Below, piece by piece: positions 25,244-33,072 of a DNA stretch of 64,000 nucleotides (position 1 is its first letter; each line of letters begins with the position of its first letter). The DNA comes from UBA964 sp037444685. GTDB lineage: Bacteria; Pseudomonadota; Gammaproteobacteria; Steroidobacterales; Steroidobacteraceae. The DNA is taken from contig JBBILX010000003.1 of assembly GCA_037444685.1 (NCBI GenBank), positions 248,001 through 312,000 of the forward strand, read 5' to 3'. Below the pieces are notes generated by a model. It worked only from the letters and a program-made list of their open reading frames with translations, was not told where the DNA came from and ran no database searches. Made by a program: the position numbers and the translations under genes.

Positions 25244-26161
25244 ATGCCGCCGATGCGTCGCGCTCTCGGGATCCTGCTCTGTCTGCTCGCTGTGCCAGCG
25301 GCCGCAGCCCGCGACGAGCTCGTGTTCGTCTTCCAGAAGCAGAAGGACCCCGACCAGCTGCGGCAGGCGGCGGAGCGACTCGGCAGCGCGCTCGAGCAGG
25401 GTACCGGCCGGCGCGTGCGGGTCGTCGTGCCCATCGATTACTCGGCGTCGGTGCAGGCGCTGGTCAGTGGCCAGGCCGACTTTGCCTACCTGAGCGCATT
25501 GCCCTACCTGCTCGCCCGCCGTGACGGCGGCGCCGAACTGCTGCTCGCCGAAGAGCGCGTCGATGCGGCTGGCCGTCCCCGCACCGACTACGATTCGATT
25601 CTCGTCGTCAGGGCGGACTCGCCACTGCGCAGCTTCGAGGACTTCAGCAGCGAGGCGCCGAAGCTGCGCTTCGCGTTCACCAGCGCGACGAGCACCAGCG
25701 GTTATCTCTTCCCTTATCGGCGCTTCATCGAGGCCGGGCTGCTGCCGCGGCGTGGCGATCCCCGTCGCGCGTTCCGGTCGGTGGTCTTCGCGGGATCGTA
25801 CACGCAGGCGCTGCGTGAAGTCGCGCAAGGCCGGGCCGACGTTGCCGCGGTCAGCGATTACACGCTCGAAGGACCGCGCGCCGACGTCTACCTGCCGCCT
25901 GCGGAGCGCAGCGGGCTGCGGATACTGGCGCGCATCCCCGGAGTGCCGACTCACCTGATCGCCGTCCGGCGCGGCCTCGATGCGTCCACGCGTGAACGCG
26001 TCAGCCGCACACTGACGAGACTCGCGGACGAGCAGCCCGCACTGCTGGCCGACGTGTATGGCGCGGCCCGCTTAGTGCCCGCGGACGGACGCCGGCACGT
26101 GGCGGCCGCGGTCAAGGCCATCGACGACACCGGCATCCCGATCGAAGGACTGGCGCGCTGA
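25244..26161 (+). CDS. PhnD-like ABC transporter periplasmic binding protein
   Basis: 305 residues. A Sec signal peptide (MRRALGILLCLLAVPAAAA) is followed by LVFVFQKQKDPDQLRQAA, VPIDYSASVQALVSGQADFAYLSALPYLLARR, DYDSILVVRADSPL and FAFTSATSTSGYLFPYRRFIEAGL, the order expected of PhnD/phosphite/oxyanion-type binding proteins. The ligand is not known: phosphonates, phosphite or another small oxyanion are candidates. The Fur-like box upstream suggests metal-linked control. ATG 25244 and ATG 25253 are both possible starts. The partner ABC protein begins 16 bases downstream. Confidence 0.85.
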   Translation: MPPMRRALGILLCLLAVPAAAARDELVFVFQKQKDPDQLRQAAERLGSALEQGTGRRVRVVVPIDYSASVQALVSGQADFAYLSALPYLLARRDGGAELLLAEERVDAAGRPRTDYDSILVVRADSPLRSFEDFSSEAPKLRFAFTSATSTSGYLFPYRRFIEAGLLPRRGDPRRAFRSVVFAGSYTQALREVAQGRADVAAVSDYTLEGPRADVYLPPAERSGLRILARIPGVPTHLIAVRRGLDASTRERVSRTLTRLADEQPALLADVYGAARLVPADGRRHVAAAVKAIDDTGIPIEGLAR

Positions 26162-26177
26162 GCGCCAGCCCGCAGGG

Positions 26178-27740
26178 ATGCTCCGCGACGACTTCTGCTT
26201 GCGCGGCGTGGGCCTCGTGCTCGGAGCGGGCGTGCGAGTGCTCGAGGACGTTTCGCTCGACCTCGGACCCGGCGAGCATGTCGCGATCGTCGGTGCCTCG
26301 GGCAGCGGCAAGACGAGCCTGCTGCACCTGCTGTCCGGCGAACTCCAGCCGACCCACGGTGAGCTCCGCCGCGCCGGGCGTGTCGCCAGCATTTACCAGG
26401 ACTTTCGCCTCGTCGGTGTCGCCTCGGCGCTCGCCAACACGCTGCACGGCGCCGCTGCGGACGCCGGGCTCTGGGCCAGCCTGACCGGCTACCCGGCGGC
26501 GACGCGGGCCGAGGCGGTCCACTGGCTCGAGCGCGTTGGACTCGGTGCGAGGCTGCACACGCGGGTCGATCGGCTGAGCGGCGGCGAACAGCAGCGCGTC
26601 GCGCTCGCACGCGCGCTGATGCGCCGCCCGGCGCTGCTGCTGGCCGATGAGCCCGTCTCCGCGCTCGATCCCGCCTCGGCGCGGGCGCTGCTGTCCCTGC
26701 TCGATGAACTGCGGCGCCAGCACGGCCTGACCGTCCTGTCCGTGCTGCACGATCCCGGGCTCGCGCGCGAGTTCGCCGATCGCGTCCTGACGCTGGAGCG
26801 CGGCAGACTGTCGCCTGTGACCGCTTCAACCTCCTCGGACGGCGCGGCGGCGTCGCGTGCGGTCGAGGCTCTTGGCTCAGTGCCGGCGCCGATCTCGCTC
26901 GACTCGACGCCCGCGCCTGCGCGAGGCGTCGAGCCGCGGTTCGCCGCGGCCCGTGCCAGCGAAGGCGGAATCGGGCCGTGGCAGTGGCTCGCACGCGCCG
27001 GCGGGACCGCTGCCGTCGCGCTGCTGTCTGCCTGGGCCGTCAGCGCGCTCGAGCTTGAATGGCCCGGTGACGGCGGCGGGGCGCGTGTCGCCCGCTTCGT
27101 CGGCGATCTCGTGCCGGGCGCCGCCGAGTGGCAGCGTATCGACTGGGCTGCGCTGGCGGCCGCCATGCGCGATACGCTGCTGATGGCATGGCTGGCGACG
27201 CTCGCTGCGGTGGCACTATCGCTGCCGCTCGCAGCGGCCGCGGCCCGCAACGTTGCCCCGCCGTGGCTGCGCGTGCCCACGCGCGCCATCCTCAATGCGA
27301 TCCGCGCGGTGCCCTCGCTGCTCTGGGCATTGCTCGCGGTCGGGGCCTTCGGGCTCGGCGCGCTGCCGGGCGTCGTCGCCCTCGGCATCTACTCGCTGGG
27401 CTACCTGACCAAGTTCTACTACGAGGCGCTCGAAGCCACGCCAAGCGAGGTGCCCGCGGCCCTGCGCGCGCTGGGCATGGGTGAAGCCCAGACTTTCCTG
27501 GCGGCCATCCTGCCAGCGAGCCGCCTGGCGCTGCTCTCGGCCAGCGTGTTCATGCTCGAGTACAACTTCCGCACCGCGACGGTGCTCGGCGTTGTCGGCG
27601 CGGGAGGCATCGGCTACGAGCTCAAGCTCGCCATCGACTGGGGCAACTGGCACGTCGTCGGCGTGATCGTCGCGGGGCTCATCGTTGCCGTGACGCTGTT
27701 CGACGCGCTGGCCGCGCGCCTGCGGCGCGCGCTCGGCTAG
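26178..27740 (+). CDS. Fused ABC transporter: PhnC-like ATPase plus PhnE-like permease
   Basis: 520 residues in one uninterrupted frame. Residues about 1-215 form an ABC ATPase with Walker A (GASGSGKTS, about 39-47), signature LSGGEQQR (about 133-140), Walker B LLLADEP (about 152-158) and the switch His in VLHDP. After a low-complexity linker rich in Ala/Ser/Pro, residues about 270-520 form a PhnE-type permease with a cytoplasmic EAA-like loop (EALEATPSEVPAALRALGMGEAQTFL) and six hydrophobic segments. PhnC and PhnE are usually separate proteins; the natural fusion is unusual. With the upstream PhnD-like protein it makes a complete importer. Confidence 0.9.
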   Translation: MLRDDFCLRGVGLVLGAGVRVLEDVSLDLGPGEHVAIVGASGSGKTSLLHLLSGELQPTHGELRRAGRVASIYQDFRLVGVASALANTLHGAAADAGLWASLTGYPAATRAEAVHWLERVGLGARLHTRVDRLSGGEQQRVALARALMRRPALLLADEPVSALDPASARALLSLLDELRRQHGLTVLSVLHDPGLAREFADRVLTLERGRLSPVTASTSSDGAAASRAVEALGSVPAPISLDSTPAPARGVEPRFAAARASEGGIGPWQWLARAGGTAAVALLSAWAVSALELEWPGDGGGARVARFVGDLVPGAAEWQRIDWAALAAAMRDTLLMAWLATLAAVALSLPLAAAAARNVAPPWLRVPTRAILNAIRAVPSLLWALLAVGAFGLGALPGVVALGIYSLGYLTKFYYEALEATPSEVPAALRALGMGEAQTFLAAILPASRLALLSASVFMLEYNFRTATVLGVVGAGGIGYELKLAIDWGNWHVVGVIVAGLIVAVTLFDALAARLRRALG

Positions 27741-27810
27741 GACGCGCCTTCGAGGGTGCTGCGGAGCGCGTCGCGAACGCGCTGCGGCGCGTCCGCCCGC
27801 GCGCGGTACC

Positions 27811-28692
27811 TCAACTGCCGGGGGCCGCCGCGCTGCCGGGGCCCGCTGCGCGCCAGACTACGGGGAAGAGTTCCTCGGGCGGCGGAGCGTCGCGTCGCAT
27901 CCGCGGATCGCGGTCGAAGGGGGCCAGGCCAAAGGTCAGCGCATTCGGCCGCCAGACGACGTCGCTGCCGATCCAGCGCAACGTGAACGCGAGGCGGCGC
28001 CCGGCGCGCGCGGCGCTGCGCGGCGGCGCGCCGTGGATCGTGCGCGGATGGATCAGCAGGATGTCGCCGGCGTTGGCGGTCCAGGTGCGGATGTCGGCAA
28101 CGTCCGAGTGCACGCGCGCGAGCAGTTCGTTCCACGGTCGATAGTCGGGTGGGCGCTCCACGTCGCGCGGGAAGAAGGTCGAGTGGTACCGGTAGACGTC
28201 GCGGTGCGAACCGGCAAGCGTCTGCAGCGGCGAGTCGTCGGCCGAGACATCGGTCAGCGCGATCCAGAGGCTGGGCAGATGCTCGCCCTGCAGGCTGAAG
28301 GTGCATTCGTCGTTGTGCCACGGCGTCGCGGTCTCGGCGGCGTTGCCGACCTTCGAGAACGTCGCGTCGAGCCAGATCCGCAGGCTCGTGGCGCCGGTCA
28401 GCGCGGCGACCGTCTCGGCCGCCGGCGAGGCGAGGAGGGCCTCGCGCAGAGGCGGCAGTTGCGGCATGAGGTTCACGAGCCGCGTGTAGCCATCGTGGTC
28501 CTCGAACTCGATGTCGCGGAACACCGGATCGGGCGCGGTCCGTCTCGGAAAGCTGCCCGCGCGCAGCCTCGCGATCGCGTCGTCGAGCAGCGCGGTCAGG
28601 TGTCGCACGAAGCGTGCATCGAACACGCGCTCGACGCGCACCGCCCCAACCTCCTGGTAGGTCCTGACGTGTGCGGCGGTGACTGCGCTCAT
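27811..28692 (-). CDS. Phytanoyl-CoA dioxygenase (PhyH) family protein
   Basis: 293 residues. A non-heme Fe(II)/2-oxoglutarate oxygenase of the PhyH family. The iron facial triad is visible: H-x-D in TPWHNDECTF and the distal His in ILLIHPRTIHGAPPRS, followed by the 2-oxoglutarate-binding Arg in RRLAFTLRWIG. PhyH enzymes hydroxylate acyl-CoA or small natural products; the substrate is unknown. ATG 28692 overlaps the stop of the alpha/beta hydrolase gene upstream (ATGA), so both are translationally coupled and may act on the same compound. Confidence 0.85.
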   Translation of the reverse strand: MSAVTAAHVRTYQEVGAVRVERVFDARFVRHLTALLDDAIARLRAGSFPRRTAPDPVFRDIEFEDHDGYTRLVNLMPQLPPLREALLASPAAETVAALTGATSLRIWLDATFSKVGNAAETATPWHNDECTFSLQGEHLPSLWIALTDVSADDSPLQTLAGSHRDVYRYHSTFFPRDVERPPDYRPWNELLARVHSDVADIRTWTANAGDILLIHPRTIHGAPPRSAARAGRRLAFTLRWIGSDVVWRPNALTFGLAPFDRDPRMRRDAPPPEELFPVVWRAAGPGSAAAPGS

Positions 28693-29543
28693 CGTGAGGC
28701 CTTCCGCTGGCCGTTGCGGGCGGCGAGGATCGGGGCCAGGAACTCGGCGGCGCGCGCCGCATCGTGGATCGGATGATCGCCGGTGAAGACATGCCCGCGT
28801 GCGTCCGGCACGCGCCGCAGGATCTCCTCGTGGCAGTTGCGCAGCGGATCGTCGTCCGCAGTCAGGGCCAGCACCGGCACGCGCACGCCCTCGAGTGCAG
28901 CGAACACGTCGTACTCGAGCAGCGCCTGGGCCGGGCGCATGTCGAAGCCTGCCAGCATCCGGGCCTCGAGCAGCTGCATCGCGAACTCGCCGAGCGCCGG
29001 ACTCCAAGGGACGTTCGGCCGCCACATGTGCACTTCCCAGAGCAGGTGCTTCCAGAGGTCGACGAGATGACTGCCGTCCTCACACAGCGCGTGTTCGGCC
29101 GGCATGGCTTTGTCGAGGATGCTGCGCCGAGTCGCCGCGTCCCAGGCCGGCGTGCCGTCGAGCACGAGCAGATCGACGGTCGCCGGGGAGCGCAGCGCCA
29201 TCTCGAGCGCGATCAGCGCCGACAGGTGCCCGCCAACGAGCGTCGCGCGCTGCACGCCGAGCGCCGCGAGCCCTTCGAGCTGATTCGCAGCGAAGTCGCC
29301 GATGCTCCAGTGGCGCTCGCGGCGCAGCGACATGCCGAAGCCCGGCAGGTCCGGGGCGATCGCGTCGACGCCGGCGGCGCCGAACGCCTCGACGATGGCT
29401 GCATACTGGGCCGAGGAGCCGGGCGCCCAGTGCAGCAGCACGACCGGCGGCGTCGCCGCGGTGGTCGCCGATTTCGCGCCCGGAACCGAGCGCCGGTAGT
29501 GCAATTGGCCCTGCGGCGTGTCTACGTAGCCGAAACGCTGCAT
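28689..29543 (-). CDS. Alpha/beta hydrolase-fold protein with His at the nucleophile position
   Basis: 284 residues. The fold is clear: HWAPGSSAQY oxyanion region (residues 38-47), DLPGFGMS, a nucleophile-elbow strand TLVGGHLSALIALEMAL (101-117), an acid region LTADDDPLRN and a His region GDHPIHDAARAAEFL. At the elbow the usual G-x-S-x-G is replaced by G104-G-H106-L-S108, so His106 occupies the Ser/Asp/Cys position; Ser108 is two residues too late. Related proteins with His here exist, but their chemistry is unclear. Start at ATG 29543. Coupled to the downstream PhyH gene. Confidence 0.82.
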   Translation of the reverse strand: MQRFGYVDTPQGQLHYRRSVPGAKSATTAATPPVVLLHWAPGSSAQYAAIVEAFGAAGVDAIAPDLPGFGMSLRRERHWSIGDFAANQLEGLAALGVQRATLVGGHLSALIALEMALRSPATVDLLVLDGTPAWDAATRRSILDKAMPAEHALCEDGSHLVDLWKHLLWEVHMWRPNVPWSPALGEFAMQLLEARMLAGFDMRPAQALLEYDVFAALEGVRVPVLALTADDDPLRNCHEEILRRVPDARGHVFTGDHPIHDAARAAEFLAPILAARNGQRKASR

Positions 29544-29672
29544 GCGCACTCCATTGCCGAACGAGGTTTCCACGGGGGTCCGAAATGTGCGGCGCCCGGA
29601 GGCCATCGGTCAATACGGTCGACTCTGCCACCGTGCGCTCTGGTCGAGCCGCCAGATCGCGGCCGGCGCGAC

Positions 29673-30173
29673 TCAACGCACCACTTTGAGTGAGCGCGCA
29701 TGCCGCGCGATGCCGAGGGCGCCCGAGCGCACGACCTCCTGGATGTCGGCCCCGCCGGCCAGGTCCTCGATGAAGCGGTCGACCTCGGCTTCGCTCGCCG
29801 TCAGCTCGACGATGAACCCCTCGACGACCGGGTCGAGCACTCGGCCTCCGGCGCGCACCACGTAGCCGCGCACCGCATCTGCCTGTTCAGGCTTGACCTT
29901 GAGTTTGAGCAGCACGAGTTCGCGCTCAAGGTGTTCACCCTGGGTCATGTCGTCGACCGAGACGACGTCGACGAGCTTGTTGAGCTGGCTGACGATCTGC
30001 TGGATCACGGAGTCCGAGCCGCGGGTGACCAGCGTGATGCGGGAGACGGTCGGATCGTCGGTCGGCGCGACCGACAGCGATTCGATGTTGTAGCCGCGGG
30101 TCGAGAACAGGCCGGCCACGCGCGTCAACGCGCCGGCCTCATTCTGCAGCTGGATGGCAATGATGTGGCGCAT
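29673..30173 (-). CDS. ilvH: Acetolactate synthase small (regulatory) subunit
   Basis: 166 residues. The N-terminal ACT domain (RHIIAIQLQNEAGALTRVAGLFSTRGYNIESLSVAPTDD) binds valine and controls the catalytic subunit in branched-chain amino acid synthesis; the C-terminal half (LKVKPEQADAVRGYVVRAGGRVLDPVVEGFIVELTASEAEVDRFI) is the second ACT-like module. Length is normal. It is transcribed away from the large-subunit gene, which starts 150 bases to the right, instead of following it in an operon. Confidence 0.93.
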   Translation of the reverse strand: MRHIIAIQLQNEAGALTRVAGLFSTRGYNIESLSVAPTDDPTVSRITLVTRGSDSVIQQIVSQLNKLVDVVSVDDMTQGEHLERELVLLKLKVKPEQADAVRGYVVRAGGRVLDPVVEGFIVELTASEAEVDRFIEDLAGGADIQEVVRSGALGIARHARSLKVVR

Positions 30174-30280
30174 GCGGACGGCTGGCACGGCTTCCGAGGA
30201 TAGGCGACGACCCGGAGAATACTGGATCCGCAGGGGTCGATTCGCCGAATTTTGCGCCGCGTCGGGCACCTGATACGCTC

Positions 30281-30305
30281 GCATGCCCCGGGGTTGCATG
30301 CCCCG
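30281..30305 (+). repeat. Direct repeat in the ilvH-ilvB intergenic region
   Basis: GCATGCCCCG occurs at 30281-30290 and again at 30296-30305 (period 15), just upstream of the ilvB start at 30324. Its spacing and position in the 5' leader could serve a regulator binding on one DNA face every 1.5 turns, or simply be chance in GC-rich DNA. No leader peptide with Leu, Val or Ile codon runs is seen in the 150-base gap. Confidence 0.35.
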
Positions 30306-30323
30306 ACGTCCGCCGCCGCCGCC

Positions 30324-32177
30324 ATGAACTCGCTGCCCCAGAACGCTGCGTCCGCCACTTCGCCGCACCCGCTCGCGGGGACGATCATGACCGGCGCCCA
30401 GATGATCGTCCAGGTGCTCGCCGACGAGGGCACGACCGCGATCTTCGGCTACTCGGGTGGCGCGATTCTGCCCACCTACGATGCCGTCTTTCTCTACAAC
30501 CAGGAGCAGGCCGCGCGCGGCGCACCGCAGATGCCGCTGATCGTGCCGGCCAACGAGCAGGGCGCGGGCTTTATGGCAGCAGGCTATGCGCGCGCGAGCG
30601 GACGCGTCGGTGTCTGCCTCGTCACCTCGGGACCCGGCGCGACCAACACCGTGACGCCGGTGCGCGACTGCATGGCAGATTCGATCCCTATGGTCGTCAT
30701 CTGCGGCCAGGTGCCGACCAGCGCGATCGGCTCGGACGCCTTCCAGGAGGCGCCGGTCGCGGCGCTGATGGGCGCCGTCGCGAAGCACGTCTTCCTCGTC
30801 ACCGATCCCACGAAGCTCGAAGCGACGGTGCGCACGGCTTTCGAGATCGCGCGTACCGGTCGGCCGGGCCCGGTCGTCATCGACGTCCCCAAGGACGTGC
30901 AGAACTGGAGCGGCCCGTTCGCGGGCACCGGCAAGCTGCCGATTCCGGGCTATCGCAAACGCCTGTTCGCGGTCAACAACGGCCACATCGAGGACGACGA
31001 GGCGGCCGAGTTCTTCGCCGCGCTCGGTGCCGCGCGCCGTCCGCTGATCTATGCCGGTGGCGGCGTCGTCAGCTCCGGTGCGTCGCGCGAGCTGCGTGAC
31101 TTCGCCGCTGCGTTCGACATTCCGGTCGTCACGACCCTGATGGGCATCGGCGCCGTGGACACGACGCATCGTCTGTCGCTGCGCATGCTCGGCATGCACG
31201 GCGCGGCGTTCGCGAACTATGCAGTCGAGGACTGCGACTTCCTGATCGCGGTCGGCGCACGCTTCGACGACCGGGTCGCCGGTGTGCCGGCCCGTTTCGC
31301 GCCCAATGCGCGCCGCATCGCACACCTCGACATCGATCGCGCCGAGATCAACAAGGTCAAGCGCGTGCACTGGAGCCACGTCGGGCTGCTCGACGATGCG
31401 CTGCGGACGCTGACAGCCTATGGCCACCGCATCGGTTTCCGCGGCGACTACGCGGCCTGGCATGCTCACCTCGACGACCTGCGCGCCCGCTACGCGATGA
31501 ACTACGACCGCGACAGCGAGCTGATCCAGCCCTACTACGTGATCGAGGAGATCAACAGGCACACGCGAGGCGAGGCGATCATCGCGACGGGCGTGGGACA
31601 GCACCAGATGTGGGCGGCGCAGTACTGCGACTTCCGCGAGCCGCGCCTCTGGCTGACCTCCGGCAGCATGGGCACGATGGGCTTCGGCCTGCCGGCGGCG
31701 ATCGGCGCCCAGTTCGCGAACCCCGGCAGGATGGTCATTGACATCGACGGCGACGCCTCGATCCGCATGAACATCGGCGAGCTCGAGACCGTCACGACCT
31801 ACGACCTGCCGATCAAGATCGTCGTGCTCAACAACTTCGGCGACGGCATGGTCAAGCAGTGGCAGAAGCTGTTCTTCAAGGGGCGGCTGTCGGCGAGCGA
31901 CAAGTCACTGCACAAGAAGGACTTCGTGCGCGCGGCCCAGGCTGACGGTTTCAAGTACGCCGTGCGGCTCGATCGAAAGGCCGACGTGCCGCGTGTGATC
32001 GAGGAGTTCATCCGTTTCGAGGGGCCCGCCTTCCTCGAGGTGATCATCGACCCCGATGCCGGCGTCTATCCGATGGTCGGTCCGGGCCAGTCCTACGACG
32101 CGATGATCACGGGCGATCACATCGCCTCGCGCACGCGGGTCGAGCCCGAGCAGCCCGGTCCGTCCGAGATGTTCTGA
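30324..32177 (+). CDS. ilvB: Acetolactate synthase large (catalytic) subunit
   Basis: 617 residues. A thiamine-diphosphate- and FAD-binding enzyme that joins two pyruvates (or pyruvate and 2-oxobutyrate). The activating Glu is in VPANEQGAGFMAAGYARASG, and SGPGATNTVTPVRDC, GRPGPVVIDVPKDVQ and the TPP motif DIDGDASIRMNIGELETV are clear. The C-terminal loop reads NNFGDGMVKQWQKLFF, where most bacteria have NNxxxGMVRQWQ. ATG 30324 gives a normal N-terminus. Divergent from ilvH; ends 33 bases before a convergent VOC gene with a stem-loop between. Confidence 0.95.
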   Translation: MNSLPQNAASATSPHPLAGTIMTGAQMIVQVLADEGTTAIFGYSGGAILPTYDAVFLYNQEQAARGAPQMPLIVPANEQGAGFMAAGYARASGRVGVCLVTSGPGATNTVTPVRDCMADSIPMVVICGQVPTSAIGSDAFQEAPVAALMGAVAKHVFLVTDPTKLEATVRTAFEIARTGRPGPVVIDVPKDVQNWSGPFAGTGKLPIPGYRKRLFAVNNGHIEDDEAAEFFAALGAARRPLIYAGGGVVSSGASRELRDFAAAFDIPVVTTLMGIGAVDTTHRLSLRMLGMHGAAFANYAVEDCDFLIAVGARFDDRVAGVPARFAPNARRIAHLDIDRAEINKVKRVHWSHVGLLDDALRTLTAYGHRIGFRGDYAAWHAHLDDLRARYAMNYDRDSELIQPYYVIEEINRHTRGEAIIATGVGQHQMWAAQYCDFREPRLWLTSGSMGTMGFGLPAAIGAQFANPGRMVIDIDGDASIRMNIGELETVTTYDLPIKIVVLNNFGDGMVKQWQKLFFKGRLSASDKSLHKKDFVRAAQADGFKYAVRLDRKADVPRVIEEFIRFEGPAFLEVIIDPDAGVYPMVGPGQSYDAMITGDHIASRTRVEPEQPGPSEMF

Positions 32178-32180
32178 CCC

Positions 32181-32200
32181 CAGACGCGCTGCCGCGTCTG
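32181..32200. terminator. Stem-loop between ilvB and the convergent VOC gene
   Basis: CAGACGCG-CTGC-CGCGTCTG forms an 8-bp perfect stem with a 4-base loop, 3 bases past the ilvB stop. No T-run follows in either direction, so it is not a classical rho-independent terminator. It could still stabilise message ends or weaken convergent transcription. Confidence 0.3.
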
Positions 32201-32210
32201 CCCTGGACCC

Positions 32211-32603
32211 TTACCCGATGAACACGGCCTCCAGCTTGTGTCCGTCGGGATCGCGGACGAAGCACGCGTAGTACTGCGCGTGATACTCGGGGCGCGGGCC
32301 AGGTGGTCCGTCGCAGCGGCCACCCGCGGCCAACGCGGCGCGATGAAAAGCATCGACACTGGCCCGGTCGGGCGCCTGGAAGGCGACGTGTGTGCCGTTG
32401 CCCGTGCCTGCGGCGGCGCCGTCGAGTGGGCGCTGGATCCAGAATTCGGGAAACACCCTGCCATAGCCGGTCGCCCCGGCGTGTTCGACGATGCGCCGGC
32501 AGCCGATGGTCGCGAGCACCGGATCGTAGAACGCGACGGCGCGCGCGTGATCGTCGGTGCCCAGCGAGACGTGTGAGAGGATGCCCGTGCCCTCGCCCGA
32601 CAT
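32211..32603 (-). CDS. VOC family protein (single domain)
   Basis: 130 residues. Opens with ILSHVSLGTDDHARAVAFYDPVLATIGCRRI and closes with YYACFVRDPDGHKLEAVFIG, the two halves of a VOC domain; metal-ligand candidates are His in SHVSLG, His in THVAFQAP and Glu in KLEAVF. This subfamily resembles small glyoxalase/dioxygenase-like proteins of unknown substrate. It is divergent from gloA by 49 bases, so two different VOC genes share one intergenic region. Confidence 0.85.
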   Translation of the reverse strand: MSGEGTGILSHVSLGTDDHARAVAFYDPVLATIGCRRIVEHAGATGYGRVFPEFWIQRPLDGAAAGTGNGTHVAFQAPDRASVDAFHRAALAAGGRCDGPPGPRPEYHAQYYACFVRDPDGHKLEAVFIG

Positions 32604-32652
32604 CTGCGTTCCCCGATGTGCCGCTGACGCGAATGATAGCTATAGTCGCACC

Positions 32653-33072
32653 ATGAAATACCTGCATACGATGGTCCGCGTCAGCAATGTCGACGCCTCG
32701 CTGCGCTTCTACCGTGACGCGCTCGGTCTCGAGCTGCTCTCGAAGCGCGATTTCCCGCAGGGACGCTTCACCCTGATCTTCCTCGCGGCGCCCGGCGACC
32801 ACGGCGCCCAGCTCGAGCTGACCTACAACTGGGATGCCGAGGTCTACACCGGGGGTCGCAACTTCGGGCACGTCGCGTACCAGGTCGAGAACATCTACGC
32901 GACCTGTCAGCGCCTCGTCGATCATGGCGTCACGATCCTGCGTCCGCCGCGCGACGGACGCATGGCCTTCGTCCGCTCGCCCGATCAGATCTCGATCGAG
33001 CTTCTGCAGGCGGGCGCGCCGCTGCCGCCGGCCGAACCCTGGGCATCGATGCCGAACACGGGCAGCTGGTGA
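32653..33072 (+). CDS. gloA: Lactoylglutathione lyase (glyoxalase I)
   Basis: 139 residues. It converts the methylglyoxal-glutathione hemithioacetal to lactoylglutathione. The four metal ligands are in place: His5 in YLHTMVRV, Glu in LELTYNWD, His in FGHVAYQV and Glu in SIELLQ, in the Ni/Zn-type short form without yeast-like insertions. GloA motif FYRDALGLELLSKRDFPQGRFTLIFL is diagnostic. Its TGA overlaps the GTG start of the nucleoside hydrolase gene (GTGA at 33069), so it leads a four-gene operon that is otherwise about nucleosides. Confidence 0.92.
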   Translation: MKYLHTMVRVSNVDASLRFYRDALGLELLSKRDFPQGRFTLIFLAAPGDHGAQLELTYNWDAEVYTGGRNFGHVAYQVENIYATCQRLVDHGVTILRPPRDGRMAFVRSPDQISIELLQAGAPLPPAEPWASMPNTGSW

